From positions 1,534,405 to 1,598,404 of the forward strand of contig NZ_KI912105.1 in assembly GCF_000517065.1 (NCBI RefSeq): 64,000 nucleotides of DNA, read 5' to 3'. The position numbers and the translations under genes are program-made. The notes under the pieces are model-generated. The model ran no database searches. It had not been told where the DNA came from and saw nothing but the letters and a program-made list of their open reading frames with translations. Positions 19,852 to 27,814 of this stretch are shown one piece after another; position 1 is the stretch's first letter; every line of letters begins with the position of its first letter. Source of the DNA: Alkaliflexus imshenetskii DSM 15055. Lineage in GTDB: Bacteria > Bacteroidota > Bacteroidia > Bacteroidales > Marinilabiliaceae.

Positions 19852-19900
19852 ATGGTCTGAATTTTGCCGCATTGAGGGGATTTGCAATAAACGTGAGCAC

Positions 19901-21457
19901 ATGAACGATATAAAAAACACAATACTTCTTTGGGTAGATGATGAAATAGAGCATTTGAAACCACACCTGTTCTTCCTTAAGGAAAAAGGCTACCAGGTAG
20001 ACACTGCGACCAACGGAAAAGATGCGCTCGCCATGCTCACCCGCACGCACTACAACCTTGTGTTTCTGGATGAGAACATGCCGGGCATCAGCGGACTGGA
20101 AACGCTCATGCGTATAAAGGAAATGCAGCCCAATCTGCCGGTAATCATGGTAACCAAGAGCGAAGAGGAAGAGATCATGGATCAGGCCATTGGCAGCAAA
20201 ATTGCCGACTACCTCATTAAGCCGGTGAATCCCAACCAAGTACTTTCATCCATTAAACGAACACTGGGACGGCAGTCTCTTATCTCAAAAAAAGCCACAA
20301 CCGATTATCAATCGGCCTTTTCAAAAATAGGCCTGCGACTAAACGATAGGCTAAGTTTTGAAGACTGGTATGAGATTTATAAGCAGATTGTATTTTGGGA
20401 GCTCGAGCTACAAGGGACTGACAGTCCAATGAATGAAGTGCTGCTGATGCAAAAAAATGAAGCCAACAATCAATTCAGCCGATTTATAAAAAACAACTAT
20501 CTGGACTGGCTTCACGAAGACGATGCGCCTTTGATGTCGCATACCCTTCTAAAAAAAAGAATAGTACCACTGATAAAGCAAAAAGAGCCGGTCGTACTTA
20601 TAGTTATAGATAATTTCCGTCTGGATCAGTGGGAAGTTATCAAACAAGAGATTGCGCCATTGTTTAACCTTGAAAGTGACGAACTTTACTACAGTATATT
20701 GCCCACGGCCACACAATTTGCACGCAATGCCATGTTTTCAGGCCTCATGCCTTCAAATATTGCACGCATAAGGCCGGAACTATGGCTCGACGATGACGAC
20801 GAAGGCAGTAAAAATCAATTCGAGGAAGAGCTGTTGAACGACTATTTTACAAGAATCCGCGAATCGGTAAAAACGCTATATCAAAAAATCAACGATGCCG
20901 AAACCGGTAAAAAATTGATTGACAACTACAAAAGACTTCTAGACAATCAACTATCGGCAGTGGTCGTTAATTTTGTGGACATGCTTTCACACGCCCGAAC
21001 AGAAATGAAGATGATACGTGAACTTGCCACCGATGAAGCAGCATACCGTTCTCTCACCCGCTCTTGGTTCATCCACTCGCCTCTTTTTGAATTGCTAAAA
21101 AAGCTGTCCACCGAAAAAGTAAAAGTTATTATTACCACCGACCACGGAACCATTCGCGTGCAAAATGCACTGAAAGTAATTGGCGATCGCAATACAAATA
21201 CCAATTTACGCTACAAACAAGGAAAAAACCTTGCTTACGAAGCCAAATCGGTGTTTGAAATAAAAAAACCGGAACAGGCATTTCTGCCAAAACCCAACGT
21301 TTCGACCTCGTACATTTTTGCCACTGGCGATGATTTCTTTGCCTATCCCAATAACTACAACTATTACGTAGGCTATTACAAAGACACCTTTCAGCATGGC
21401 GGAATCTCAATGGAGGAAATGCTTGTGCCGTTCGCTGTTCTCAATCCAAAACAATAA
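19901..21457 (+). CDS. porX: T9SS response regulator PorX (receiver plus PglZ phosphatase-like domain)
   Basis: Signalling protein controlling type IX secretion with the kinase PorY and the factor SigP in Porphyromonas. The first 120 residues are a CheY-like receiver (LWVDDE; phosphoacceptor Asp57 in LVFLDENMP; Lys in DYLIKPVNP). The rest is an alkaline-phosphatase-superfamily PglZ domain, seen in VLIVIDNFRLDQW, the segment ILPTATQFARNAMFSGLMP, and the metal-ligand motif IITTDHGTIRV. The 518-residue length and domain order are characteristic. tsaE follows after 18 bp. No porY-like kinase lies next to it. Confidence 0.93.
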   Translation: MNDIKNTILLWVDDEIEHLKPHLFFLKEKGYQVDTATNGKDALAMLTRTHYNLVFLDENMPGISGLETLMRIKEMQPNLPVIMVTKSEEEEIMDQAIGSKIADYLIKPVNPNQVLSSIKRTLGRQSLISKKATTDYQSAFSKIGLRLNDRLSFEDWYEIYKQIVFWELELQGTDSPMNEVLLMQKNEANNQFSRFIKNNYLDWLHEDDAPLMSHTLLKKRIVPLIKQKEPVVLIVIDNFRLDQWEVIKQEIAPLFNLESDELYYSILPTATQFARNAMFSGLMPSNIARIRPELWLDDDDEGSKNQFEEELLNDYFTRIRESVKTLYQKINDAETGKKLIDNYKRLLDNQLSAVVVNFVDMLSHARTEMKMIRELATDEAAYRSLTRSWFIHSPLFELLKKLSTEKVKVIITTDHGTIRVQNALKVIGDRNTNTNLRYKQGKNLAYEAKSVFEIKKPEQAFLPKPNVSTSYIFATGDDFFAYPNNYNYYVGYYKDTFQHGGISMEEMLVPFAVLNPKQ

Positions 21458-21475
21458 CAGAAAGCACCTTTCAGC

Positions 21476-21901
21476 ATGGAAACATATACAGCAAATTCAA
21501 TTATTGAACTAAACCCCATCGCCAAAAAACTCGTGACACTTCTCAATCACATTCCAGTGGTTGCTTTGTACGGCCCAATGGGTGTTGGAAAAACCACCTT
21601 TATTAAAGAGGTTTGCAGCGTTTTGGGCGTGAGCGATACTGTTAACAGCCCCAGTTTTGCAATTGTTAACGAGTATCGCGATGCCAATGATGCACCCGTT
21701 TTCCATTTTGACCTTTACAGATTAAAACATGCCAATGAATTAATTGAAATCGGTGGTGAAGACTACTTCTACAGCGGTCATGTCTGTTTTGTAGAATGGC
21801 CCGAGAAAGCCGAAAACCTGCTTCCCGAAAAAAGAATCAACATCCACATGGAAGAGAAGGCAGATGGCTCCCGGATTTTACTAATTAAACCATTCTCCTG
21901 A
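21476..21901 (+). CDS. tsaE: tRNA threonylcarbamoyladenosine synthesis ATPase TsaE
   Basis: ATPase partner of the TsaBD complex that makes the universal t6A37 modification of ANN-decoding tRNAs. The 141 residues contain the P-loop GPMGVGKTTFIKEV, the family's NSPSFAIVNEY and HFDLYRL segments, and CFVEWPEKAENLLP near the end. The start codon lies inside the second copy of a 15-bp direct repeat shared with the end of porX. It is probably translated from the porW-porX transcript. Confidence 0.95.
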   Translation: METYTANSIIELNPIAKKLVTLLNHIPVVALYGPMGVGKTTFIKEVCSVLGVSDTVNSPSFAIVNEYRDANDAPVFHFDLYRLKHANELIEIGGEDYFYSGHVCFVEWPEKAENLLPEKRINIHMEEKADGSRILLIKPFS

Positions 21902-22024
21902 AAACTTTGTTTTTAGTCAGCGATTGAAAAGCAACATACCTGTATTAGTAAGGCCAATTGCAGAATTGTTAAAACCTGAGATGAGATAATAACTTCAAAG
22001 CATTTCAGCAATTCAATATATTTA

Positions 22025-22032
22025 TATATTTG
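22025..22032 (+). promoter_or_regulatory. -7 element upstream of alanine dehydrogenase
   Basis: TATATTTG matches TAnnTTTG and lies 46 nt before the start codon, inside an AT-rich gap after tsaE. No convincing -33 element was found. Confidence 0.4.
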
Positions 22033-22077
22033 TATAAAGAATTAATCTAACTTCCGTCCTTTTCAGAAACTTCGGAT

Positions 22078-23316
22078 ATGACCGACATCGAAAAACGTGC
22101 GTCATATTTTGCCATCAGGCAATCTCAGTTGCTTCCCCGTGAAGAGATGCTGGAAACCGGCAGGCGTCAGCGTTCTCTTACAATTGGCATTCCGGCAGAG
22201 AAAGGGAAATCTGAAAACCGCATCGCCCTCACCCCACAAGGTGTTGACTTGCTGGTTCAAAATGGCCATAAAGTTATAATTGAAGCCGGAGCCGGAAATG
22301 CTTCCAACTATTTCGATCACGACTTTTCAGAATCGGGTGCAACCATCGTTAAAACAAAGGCGGAAGTCTATAAAAGTGAGATTATTCTTAAGATTTCGCC
22401 TCCTGCGTCAGATGAATTTGCGCTGATGACACCCAATCAGCTGCTACTCTCTTTTTTATTCATGCCACAGCAAAACCGCGAGTCCATAGTTGAATTAATG
22501 GATAGAAAAATAAATGCGGTTGCTTACGAGTTTTTGAAAGACGAAAGTGGTTGTTATCCTGTCATTCGCAGCATGAGTGAAATTGAAGGATACGCCGCCA
22601 TTACCATAGCCTCGGAGTATCTGAGCAAAGCGCATGGTGGAAAAGGTGTACTTTTAGGCGGAATAACCGGTGTTTCGCCGGCAGAAGTTGTAATTATTGG
22701 AGCAGGTACTGCTGGAGAATTTGCCACAAGAGCGGCTCTTGGGCTTGGCTGTATGGTCAAGGTTTTTGACAATTCATACAAGAATCTGAAAGAGTTGGAA
22801 CGCAACGTGGGTCAGCGTCTTTTCACTTCTATTCTGCATCCGCTAGTGCTCACGAAAGCACTTAAATCGGCCGATGCTGTAGTTGCCAGTCTGCGCTATT
22901 TCGATTCGGATCATGGTTTTTACATCACTCGTGATCAGGTTAACCAAATGAAACCTGGTTCTGTGATAGTGGATTTGAGTGTGGGAAATAATGGTGGCTG
23001 CTTCGAAACCTATTCAATTTCGGCACAGCAAGCCACACAAGATCATCCATACATCAACGAAAGAGGCATCATTCAATATTCTGTGCCCAATGTAGCATCA
23101 CGAGTGGCACGTACGGCATCCATTGCACTTAGCAACATATTTGCGCCTGTTTTATTGCGTCTGGCCGATGCCGGAGGTGTGCATCAACTGATAAAGGAAG
23201 ATATGGGAATCAGCAGCGGCACCTATATTTACAAAGGAATTCTTACCAACAGTCATATAGGGAACCATTTTAACTTACCCTTCAAAGACATTGGGCTGTT
23301 ACTTGCAGCGTTTTAG
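22078..23316 (+). CDS. ald: Alanine dehydrogenase
   Basis: NAD-dependent reversible deamination of L-alanine to pyruvate and ammonia, in the cytosol. The 412 residues include the AlaDh/PNT N-terminal domain (IGIPAEKGKSENRIALTP, with the substrate-binding Arg and Lys). The Rossmann segment is VIIGAGTAGEFATRAALGLG, and the later motif is VPNVASRVARTAS. Like other Bacteroidota versions it has an extra 30-residue N-terminal extension (residues 1-33) compared with the 370-residue Bacillus enzyme. It stands alone and is convergent with the NifU-domain gene, with only 5 bp between the stops. Confidence 0.9.
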   Translation: MTDIEKRASYFAIRQSQLLPREEMLETGRRQRSLTIGIPAEKGKSENRIALTPQGVDLLVQNGHKVIIEAGAGNASNYFDHDFSESGATIVKTKAEVYKSEIILKISPPASDEFALMTPNQLLLSFLFMPQQNRESIVELMDRKINAVAYEFLKDESGCYPVIRSMSEIEGYAAITIASEYLSKAHGGKGVLLGGITGVSPAEVVIIGAGTAGEFATRAALGLGCMVKVFDNSYKNLKELERNVGQRLFTSILHPLVLTKALKSADAVVASLRYFDSDHGFYITRDQVNQMKPGSVIVDLSVGNNGGCFETYSISAQQATQDHPYINERGIIQYSVPNVASRVARTASIALSNIFAPVLLRLADAGGVHQLIKEDMGISSGTYIYKGILTNSHIGNHFNLPFKDIGLLLAAF

Positions 23317-23321
23317 TAAAA

Positions 23322-23558
23322 TTAAACAGCAACAACCTCCTTAATCACGGGCACGTTGTTTTTCACTACCATTTCCACGCCATTTTTAAGTGTCTGCATG
23401 CTCATGGGACAGCCATCGCAAGCACCTGTAAGTTGAACTTTCACAACCATGTCATCAGTAAGTTCCACGATGTTAATATCGCCGCCATCAGCTTGAAGAT
23501 AGGGACGAATCCCCTCCAGCGCAGCCTCAACTTTTTCTAGGATTTCATTTTTTTCCAT
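23322..23558 (-). CDS. NifU C-terminal-domain iron-sulfur scaffold protein
   Basis: Small scaffold that carries an iron-sulfur cluster for delivery to client proteins. The segment IRPYLQADGGDINIVEL followed by the CxxC motif in GACDGCPMSMQTLKNGVE is the NifU/Nfu C-terminal domain, and nothing else is present. The chosen start (MEKNEILEKVEAAL) matches the usual N-terminus; an in-frame ATG at 23582 would add eight residues. It lies 147 bp downstream of mrp, another iron-sulfur carrier, so the two are likely co-expressed. Confidence 0.9.
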   Translation of the reverse strand: MEKNEILEKVEAALEGIRPYLQADGGDINIVELTDDMVVKVQLTGACDGCPMSMQTLKNGVEMVVKNNVPVIKEVVAV

Positions 23559-23705
23559 GATATCAATAAATTTCTCTGTCATACGAATAATTACGTTAAA
23601 TTAAGATAGATAAGAACTTCTCATGTATCACTCTTCACACTCTCATCTATCTCTATTGCCGAAAATTGAGCTTTGTATTACTGTCAATCTCAAATTCGGG
23701 TAACC

Positions 23706-24815
23706 TTACTTCTTTGTAACCTGAACTATCTGCGTAGCCGGAAGCTCCTGATTTCTTTTTTCAACGGCGGCTACCACTGCCTTAGCCAGCTCACCAAAAG
23801 CCATCCCTGTTAAAGAATCGCTGTTTAGAGCCGAAGGCTGGCCATCATCACCCCCTTCGCGAATACCCTGCACAATAGGTATCTGTCCTAAAAGCGGCAC
23901 ATTCAGACTTTCAGCCAACTGTTTACAGCCGTCTTTTCCAAAAATATAGTATTTATTATCGGGAAGTTCGGCAGGTGTAAACCAAGCCATATTTTCAACC
24001 ATGCCGAGCACCGGCACATTTACCTGCTTTCCCTGAAACATGCTTATTCCTTTACGGGCATCGGCCAGTGCTACGTCCTGTGGTGTACTAACCACCACAG
24101 CTCCGGTGAGGGGAATGGTTTGAACAATGGTAAGATGAATGTCGCTGGTGCCGGGAGGCATGTCAATGAGCAGATAGTCGAGCTCACCCCACAGTCCGTC
24201 ACCAATGAGCTGTTTTAAAGCATTTGTTGCCATGGCTCCTCGCCACACAATGGCATCCTCAGGGTTTACAAAATATCCGATGCTAAGCAACTTCACACCA
24301 TATTTCTCAACGGGTACGATGCGGTCTTTCCCATTAACTTTCTGTAAGGCAGGTCTTGCATCTTCGGTGGCAAACATCTTTGGCACGGAGGGGCCAAAAA
24401 TATCGGCATCCAACAAACCAACACGGAAACCTTGCTTTGCAAGTGCTACGGCCAAATTACTCGTCACGGTAGATTTGCCTACACCCCCTTTCCCGGAGGC
24501 AATAGCCACCACATTCTCCACACCACTCAGGAGTGTCTCCTGCGGCTTTACCTGTCGGGGTTTCACCTTCACATATATATTCCCTTCAATGTCAGCCTCT
24601 TCACCCACGTATGTTTTGATGGCCTGCACACAAGCCTTTTTGATAGATGCAATCAGCGGATCGTTGGCACGATCGAATAGTAGCGAAAAGCTAATTCGCC
24701 TGCCATCTATGCGAATATCGTCTTCCACCATTTCAAGTGATACGATATCCTTTCCTTTTCCGGGATGAACTACATGTCGCAGAGCATCCAGTATTAAATT
24801 TGGATAATAACTCAT
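23706..24815 (-). CDS. mrp: Mrp/ApbC-type iron-sulfur cluster carrier ATPase
   Basis: P-loop ATPase of the Mrp/NBP35 family that binds and transfers iron-sulfur clusters. The N-terminal third is a MIP18/DUF59-like domain. The ATPase domain follows, with the deviant Walker A GKGGVGKSTVTSNLA, LLDADIFGPSVPKMF and DYLLIDMPPGTSDIHL. The cluster-binding CxxC found in many Mrp proteins after ENM is missing: the region reads VENMAWFTPAELPDNKYY, with one Cys further on (KDGCKQ). Two hairpins sit in the 140-bp gap upstream. Confidence 0.93.
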   Translation of the reverse strand: MSYYPNLILDALRHVVHPGKGKDIVSLEMVEDDIRIDGRRISFSLLFDRANDPLIASIKKACVQAIKTYVGEEADIEGNIYVKVKPRQVKPQETLLSGVENVVAIASGKGGVGKSTVTSNLAVALAKQGFRVGLLDADIFGPSVPKMFATEDARPALQKVNGKDRIVPVEKYGVKLLSIGYFVNPEDAIVWRGAMATNALKQLIGDGLWGELDYLLIDMPPGTSDIHLTIVQTIPLTGAVVVSTPQDVALADARKGISMFQGKQVNVPVLGMVENMAWFTPAELPDNKYYIFGKDGCKQLAESLNVPLLGQIPIVQGIREGGDDGQPSALNSDSLTGMAFGELAKAVVAAVEKRNQELPATQIVQVTKK

Positions 24816-24889
24816 TACTAAGTTTATTTAAACTCTTTAAACTTAATGACAAAATTATAAAAAATATATGGGACTACCTAAATCAATTA

Positions 24890-24941
24890 AACCTTCCGGA
24901 GGTTCAGTCGACCTGCAGATATGGTCAACCTTTCGAGGTTG
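24890..24941. repeat. Pair of related palindromes between the alkyltransferase-like gene and mrp
   Basis: AACCT-TCCGG-AGGTT (24890-24904) and CAACCT-TTCG-AGGTTG (24926-24941) share the arms AACCT/AGGTT. The second has a TTCG tetraloop, read CGAA on the minus-strand transcript. They could act as a terminator-like or processing element between two minus-strand genes, or be copies of a dispersed palindrome. Confidence 0.55.
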
Positions 24942-24955
24942 AAAATCAATCCGGA

Positions 24956-25276
24956 TTAAAGCTCTTTGGCGGGATCCCAGAATAGTTCCTGAAACGCAAC
25001 CACGCGGTCCTCCTCAACATCTACCCCTTCGTTCTGGAGCAACTCCCGCATCACATTCTGACCCGAAAAGTGATTTTTCCCGGAGAGCAGGCCAAATCTG
25101 TTCACTACCCTGTGAGCCGGCACAAATACCGCCTGACCATCGGACTTGTTGAGCGCCCAACCAACCATACGGGCAGCACCTGGCGAGCCTATATAAGATG
25201 CGATGGCACCATAACTGGTCACACGTCCAAAAGGAATTAAACGCGTCACTTCATACACCCGCTGGAAAAAATCCAT
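24956..25276 (-). CDS. Alkyltransferase-like (ATL) protein of the MGMT family, catalytic Cys replaced by Ala
   Basis: MGMT-fold DNA-binding protein of 106 residues: FFQRVYEVTRLIPFGRVTSYG is the winged helix, GAARMVGWAL holds the arginine finger, and VPAHRVVNRFG is the active-site motif. In true O6-alkylguanine transferases this reads PCHRV. Here residue 54 is Ala (codon at 25115-25117), so it cannot accept an alkyl group. ATL proteins of this kind flag O6-alkylguanine for nucleotide excision repair. The start at 25276 is set by the family N-terminus; the trmB stop TGA lies 1 nt upstream, giving coupled translation. Confidence 0.88.
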   Translation of the reverse strand: MDFFQRVYEVTRLIPFGRVTSYGAIASYIGSPGAARMVGWALNKSDGQAVFVPAHRVVNRFGLLSGKNHFSGQNVMRELLQNEGVDVEEDRVVAFQELFWDPAKEL

Positions 25277-25277
25277 T

Positions 25278-26057
25278 TCAGAGGTTGAGGTTGCGAGGTG
25301 CTTCCTGCTCATTGGCATAAAGTTTTACACTACGTCCGGCATTGTGATAGATGTCTTTGGGGATCTCCACCTCCGGCTCAACGAGTGGTATTTGATTGTT
25401 TAACTGAAAGTTAATATACTTAATAGATATGTTATGGGAGAGAAAACGCTCTTCATAATAGGTTTTGATACCCAATATGTCATCCTCAAAACCGGAATTG
25501 TAAAGGTCATCAAAATCACGAATAACATTAAGTTTATTGACCGAAGTTAGCTCTTTGGTGTAAGTGTATAAAAATCGGCTGTCGGTTTTCAGATGTATCA
25601 GACCTCCCGGTTTCAGAAAACCGGCGTAGAGATTTAAAAACCGACACGAAGTAAGGCGTTTCCTGGTTTTATTAAGCTGCGGATCGGGAAATGTAAGCCA
25701 TATCTCATCAATCTCGGCCTGGGCAAAAAACGAGGTTATCAGTTCGATACGGGTTCGCAGAAAAGCCACATTGGTGAGGCCTTCGTTAAAAGCCTGAGCC
25801 GCTCCGGTGTGCATCCTTGAACCTTTAATATCAACCCCGATGAAATTTTTATCGGGATAGTGACGCGCCAGCCCTACGCTATACTCACCTTTACCACATC
25901 CAAGTTCAATCACAATTGGATTGTTGTTTTTGAAAAACAGCTCGCCCCAACCACCTTTTAGTTTGTAATCTTTGCGAAACACCTCATCAAACTCAGCCTG
26001 AACCACATGCGGAAAGGCTTCCATCTCACTAAACTTCTGCAACTTATTCTTTGCCAC
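25278..26057 (-). CDS. trmB: tRNA (guanine-N7)-methyltransferase
   Basis: Methylates G46 in the variable loop of tRNAs using S-adenosylmethionine. The 259 residues contain the SAM-binding motif VIELGCGKGEYSVGLA, FIGVDIKGSRM, and the TrmB signature IWLTFPDPQLNKTRKRL. The C-terminal extension contains the family's YEERFLSHNISIKYINF. It is followed immediately by the ATL gene and preceded by gldH after 36 bp. Confidence 0.94.
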   Translation of the reverse strand: MAKNKLQKFSEMEAFPHVVQAEFDEVFRKDYKLKGGWGELFFKNNNPIVIELGCGKGEYSVGLARHYPDKNFIGVDIKGSRMHTGAAQAFNEGLTNVAFLRTRIELITSFFAQAEIDEIWLTFPDPQLNKTRKRLTSCRFLNLYAGFLKPGGLIHLKTDSRFLYTYTKELTSVNKLNVIRDFDDLYNSGFEDDILGIKTYYEERFLSHNISIKYINFQLNNQIPLVEPEVEIPKDIYHNAGRSVKLYANEQEAPRNLNL

Positions 26058-26093
26058 GAAAAAACCTTTTATAGAACCATCTAAAACAACAAA

Positions 26094-26576
26094 TTACCTA
26101 CTGCCTTCCTGAAGCCAAAACTCCACCGAACTGATGTTGGGCAAGTGTTCACGTCTCATTCCTTGAATCACTGTGAATCGGTACTCACCGGGCTGTGCCA
26201 TTTTAACATCATGCTGATACAAGGCCGATATTTCCAGTACATCGCCACGTTTTCGTCCAAGCCAACTGCCATCCGGACGGGCGAGATACAGCTCAAGCGT
26301 GTCACGCACATTCAGGTTGCCCGGCCCTTCGACAGTTAGAAACAACCACAAATTGCTGTATGGATAACCATCGGTATGACGAAACGTAAAGCCCACGTCC
26401 ATAACTTTGGCAGTATCGGTGATGGTCACATTGAAGATGGCCGGATTGTCCTTGTGCCAACCTATGGCATCAAAACCGACCGTTTCATCATACACCACAT
26501 CGGATCCACACCCTGACAGAATGGCTATAACGCATATTGCCAAACCCAATTTAATCTTGCTGACTGATGGTTTCAT
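26094..26576 (-). CDS. gldH: Gliding motility/T9SS lipoprotein GldH
   Basis: Outer-membrane-associated lipoprotein required for gliding and chitin use in Flavobacterium; widely kept in non-gliding Bacteroidota. The chosen start at 26576 gives a proper lipoprotein signal (LGLAICVIAILSGC) followed by the GldH core (YPYSNLWLFLTVEGPG, DTLELYLARPDGSWLG). The frame is open further upstream, but those 23 residues are basic and lie inside ricT. The gene overlaps the 3' end of ricT by 26 bp. The order holB-ricT-gldH is conserved in the phylum. Confidence 0.9.
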   Translation of the reverse strand: MKPSVSKIKLGLAICVIAILSGCGSDVVYDETVGFDAIGWHKDNPAIFNVTITDTAKVMDVGFTFRHTDGYPYSNLWLFLTVEGPGNLNVRDTLELYLARPDGSWLGRKRGDVLEISALYQHDVKMAQPGEYRFTVIQGMRREHLPNISSVEFWLQEGSR

Positions 26577-27702
26577 TGCTGTTTCCTGGTTTGTTATGGC
26601 GCCTTTTCTTGCGCTTTTTGCCCGACTTTTTACTCTTATCATCAAATCGTGTGATACTCTCCTGTCCTACCACGTTTTGATATCCAATCTCCTTTTGCAC
26701 CACTGGCGCAGGTGCTTCATCACTTAAGTTCTTAACCCGCTTGCCTTTTTTATTTAGTGCTACAACCTCCTTTACCTTATCTACGGTAAGCATGACGATC
26801 TTTCCGGCATGATCTCGATCGGGCGTATACCACATCAATCGTTTAAACACATCCGTCTTAAAGTGATAATAAGTACCATCTTCCGTTTCAAGGGGGAAGG
26901 CCGTATTTGGAAAGTCTTGTTGAGCATCCAGATAGGCGTCTAATTCATAATTAAGACAGCACTTAAGCTTACCACATTGACCGGCCAGCTTTTGGGGATT
27001 AAGTGAAATCTCCTGGTATCGGGCTGCATTGGTTGTTACCGACACGAAATTGGTCATCCAAGTGGAGCAACACAGCTCGCGTCCGCATGGGCCAATGCCG
27101 CCAATACGACCAGCCTCCTGTCGGGCGCCGATTTGACGCATCTCGATACGAACCTTAAACCTTTCTGCCAGCACCTTAATAAGCTCCCTGAAATCCACGC
27201 GTTCATCGGCTATGTAGTAAAAGATGGCTTTGGTGCGGTCACCCTGATACTCCACATCCCCAATTTTCATGTTGAGACCCAAATCCCAGGCAATGCGTCT
27301 CGATTCGAGCATGGTAGTTTTTTCAAGGCCTTTGGCCTCCTCCCATTTTTCCACATCCACCGGCTTGGCTCTGCGATAAACCCGCTTGAACTCATAAGTT
27401 GAAGGCGAAATATTGTTCTTCTTCATTTGAAGCAAGACCAAATCGCCTGTAAGCGTTACAATACCGATATCGTGACCAGGCGAAGCTTCCACGGCCACCA
27501 CATCCCCTTTTTGAATGGGCCCCTGGCTGGTGTTTCGGTAAAAACCCTTTCGCGTATTTTTAAACTGAACCTCAACAATATCGGTGGTGCTTAATGAGTC
27601 CGGCAAATCACCGAGCCAGTCAAACACTTCTAGTTTTCCGCATCGGTCGCCGCAAGAATCACACTTACTGGCTTTATGTTCGATAATATCCTGTTGTTCC
27701 AT
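26551..27702 (-). CDS. ricT: PSP1-domain protein RicT (YaaT)
   Basis: Homologue of the Bacillus RicT subunit of an iron-sulfur complex that influences RNase Y-dependent mRNA maturation. The PSP1 core spans roughly residues 50-280. Conserved cysteines lie in GIGPCGRELCCSTWM and GQCGKLKCCLNYE, with two more CxxC-like pairs at the N-terminus (CDSCGDRCG). The C-terminus is a Lys-rich tail (KSGKKRKKRRHNKPG) of the kind found in Bacteroidota. It lies 112 bp downstream of holB and overlaps gldH. Its role in this organism is not established. Confidence 0.9.
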   Translation of the reverse strand: MEQQDIIEHKASKCDSCGDRCGKLEVFDWLGDLPDSLSTTDIVEVQFKNTRKGFYRNTSQGPIQKGDVVAVEASPGHDIGIVTLTGDLVLLQMKKNNISPSTYEFKRVYRRAKPVDVEKWEEAKGLEKTTMLESRRIAWDLGLNMKIGDVEYQGDRTKAIFYYIADERVDFRELIKVLAERFKVRIEMRQIGARQEAGRIGGIGPCGRELCCSTWMTNFVSVTTNAARYQEISLNPQKLAGQCGKLKCCLNYELDAYLDAQQDFPNTAFPLETEDGTYYHFKTDVFKRLMWYTPDRDHAGKIVMLTVDKVKEVVALNKKGKRVKNLSDEAPAPVVQKEIGYQNVVGQESITRFDDKSKKSGKKRKKRRHNKPGNSNETISQQD

Positions 27703-27814
27703 TTCTTAAGTTTTAAAGGGCTCGCGAACCCTGATTGATATATTGGACTTAAAGAGGCCTGCCCTCTTTAATACTATTGCTCAATGGTTGCCGGTAAAGA
27801 TGTAAAGTCAGAAC

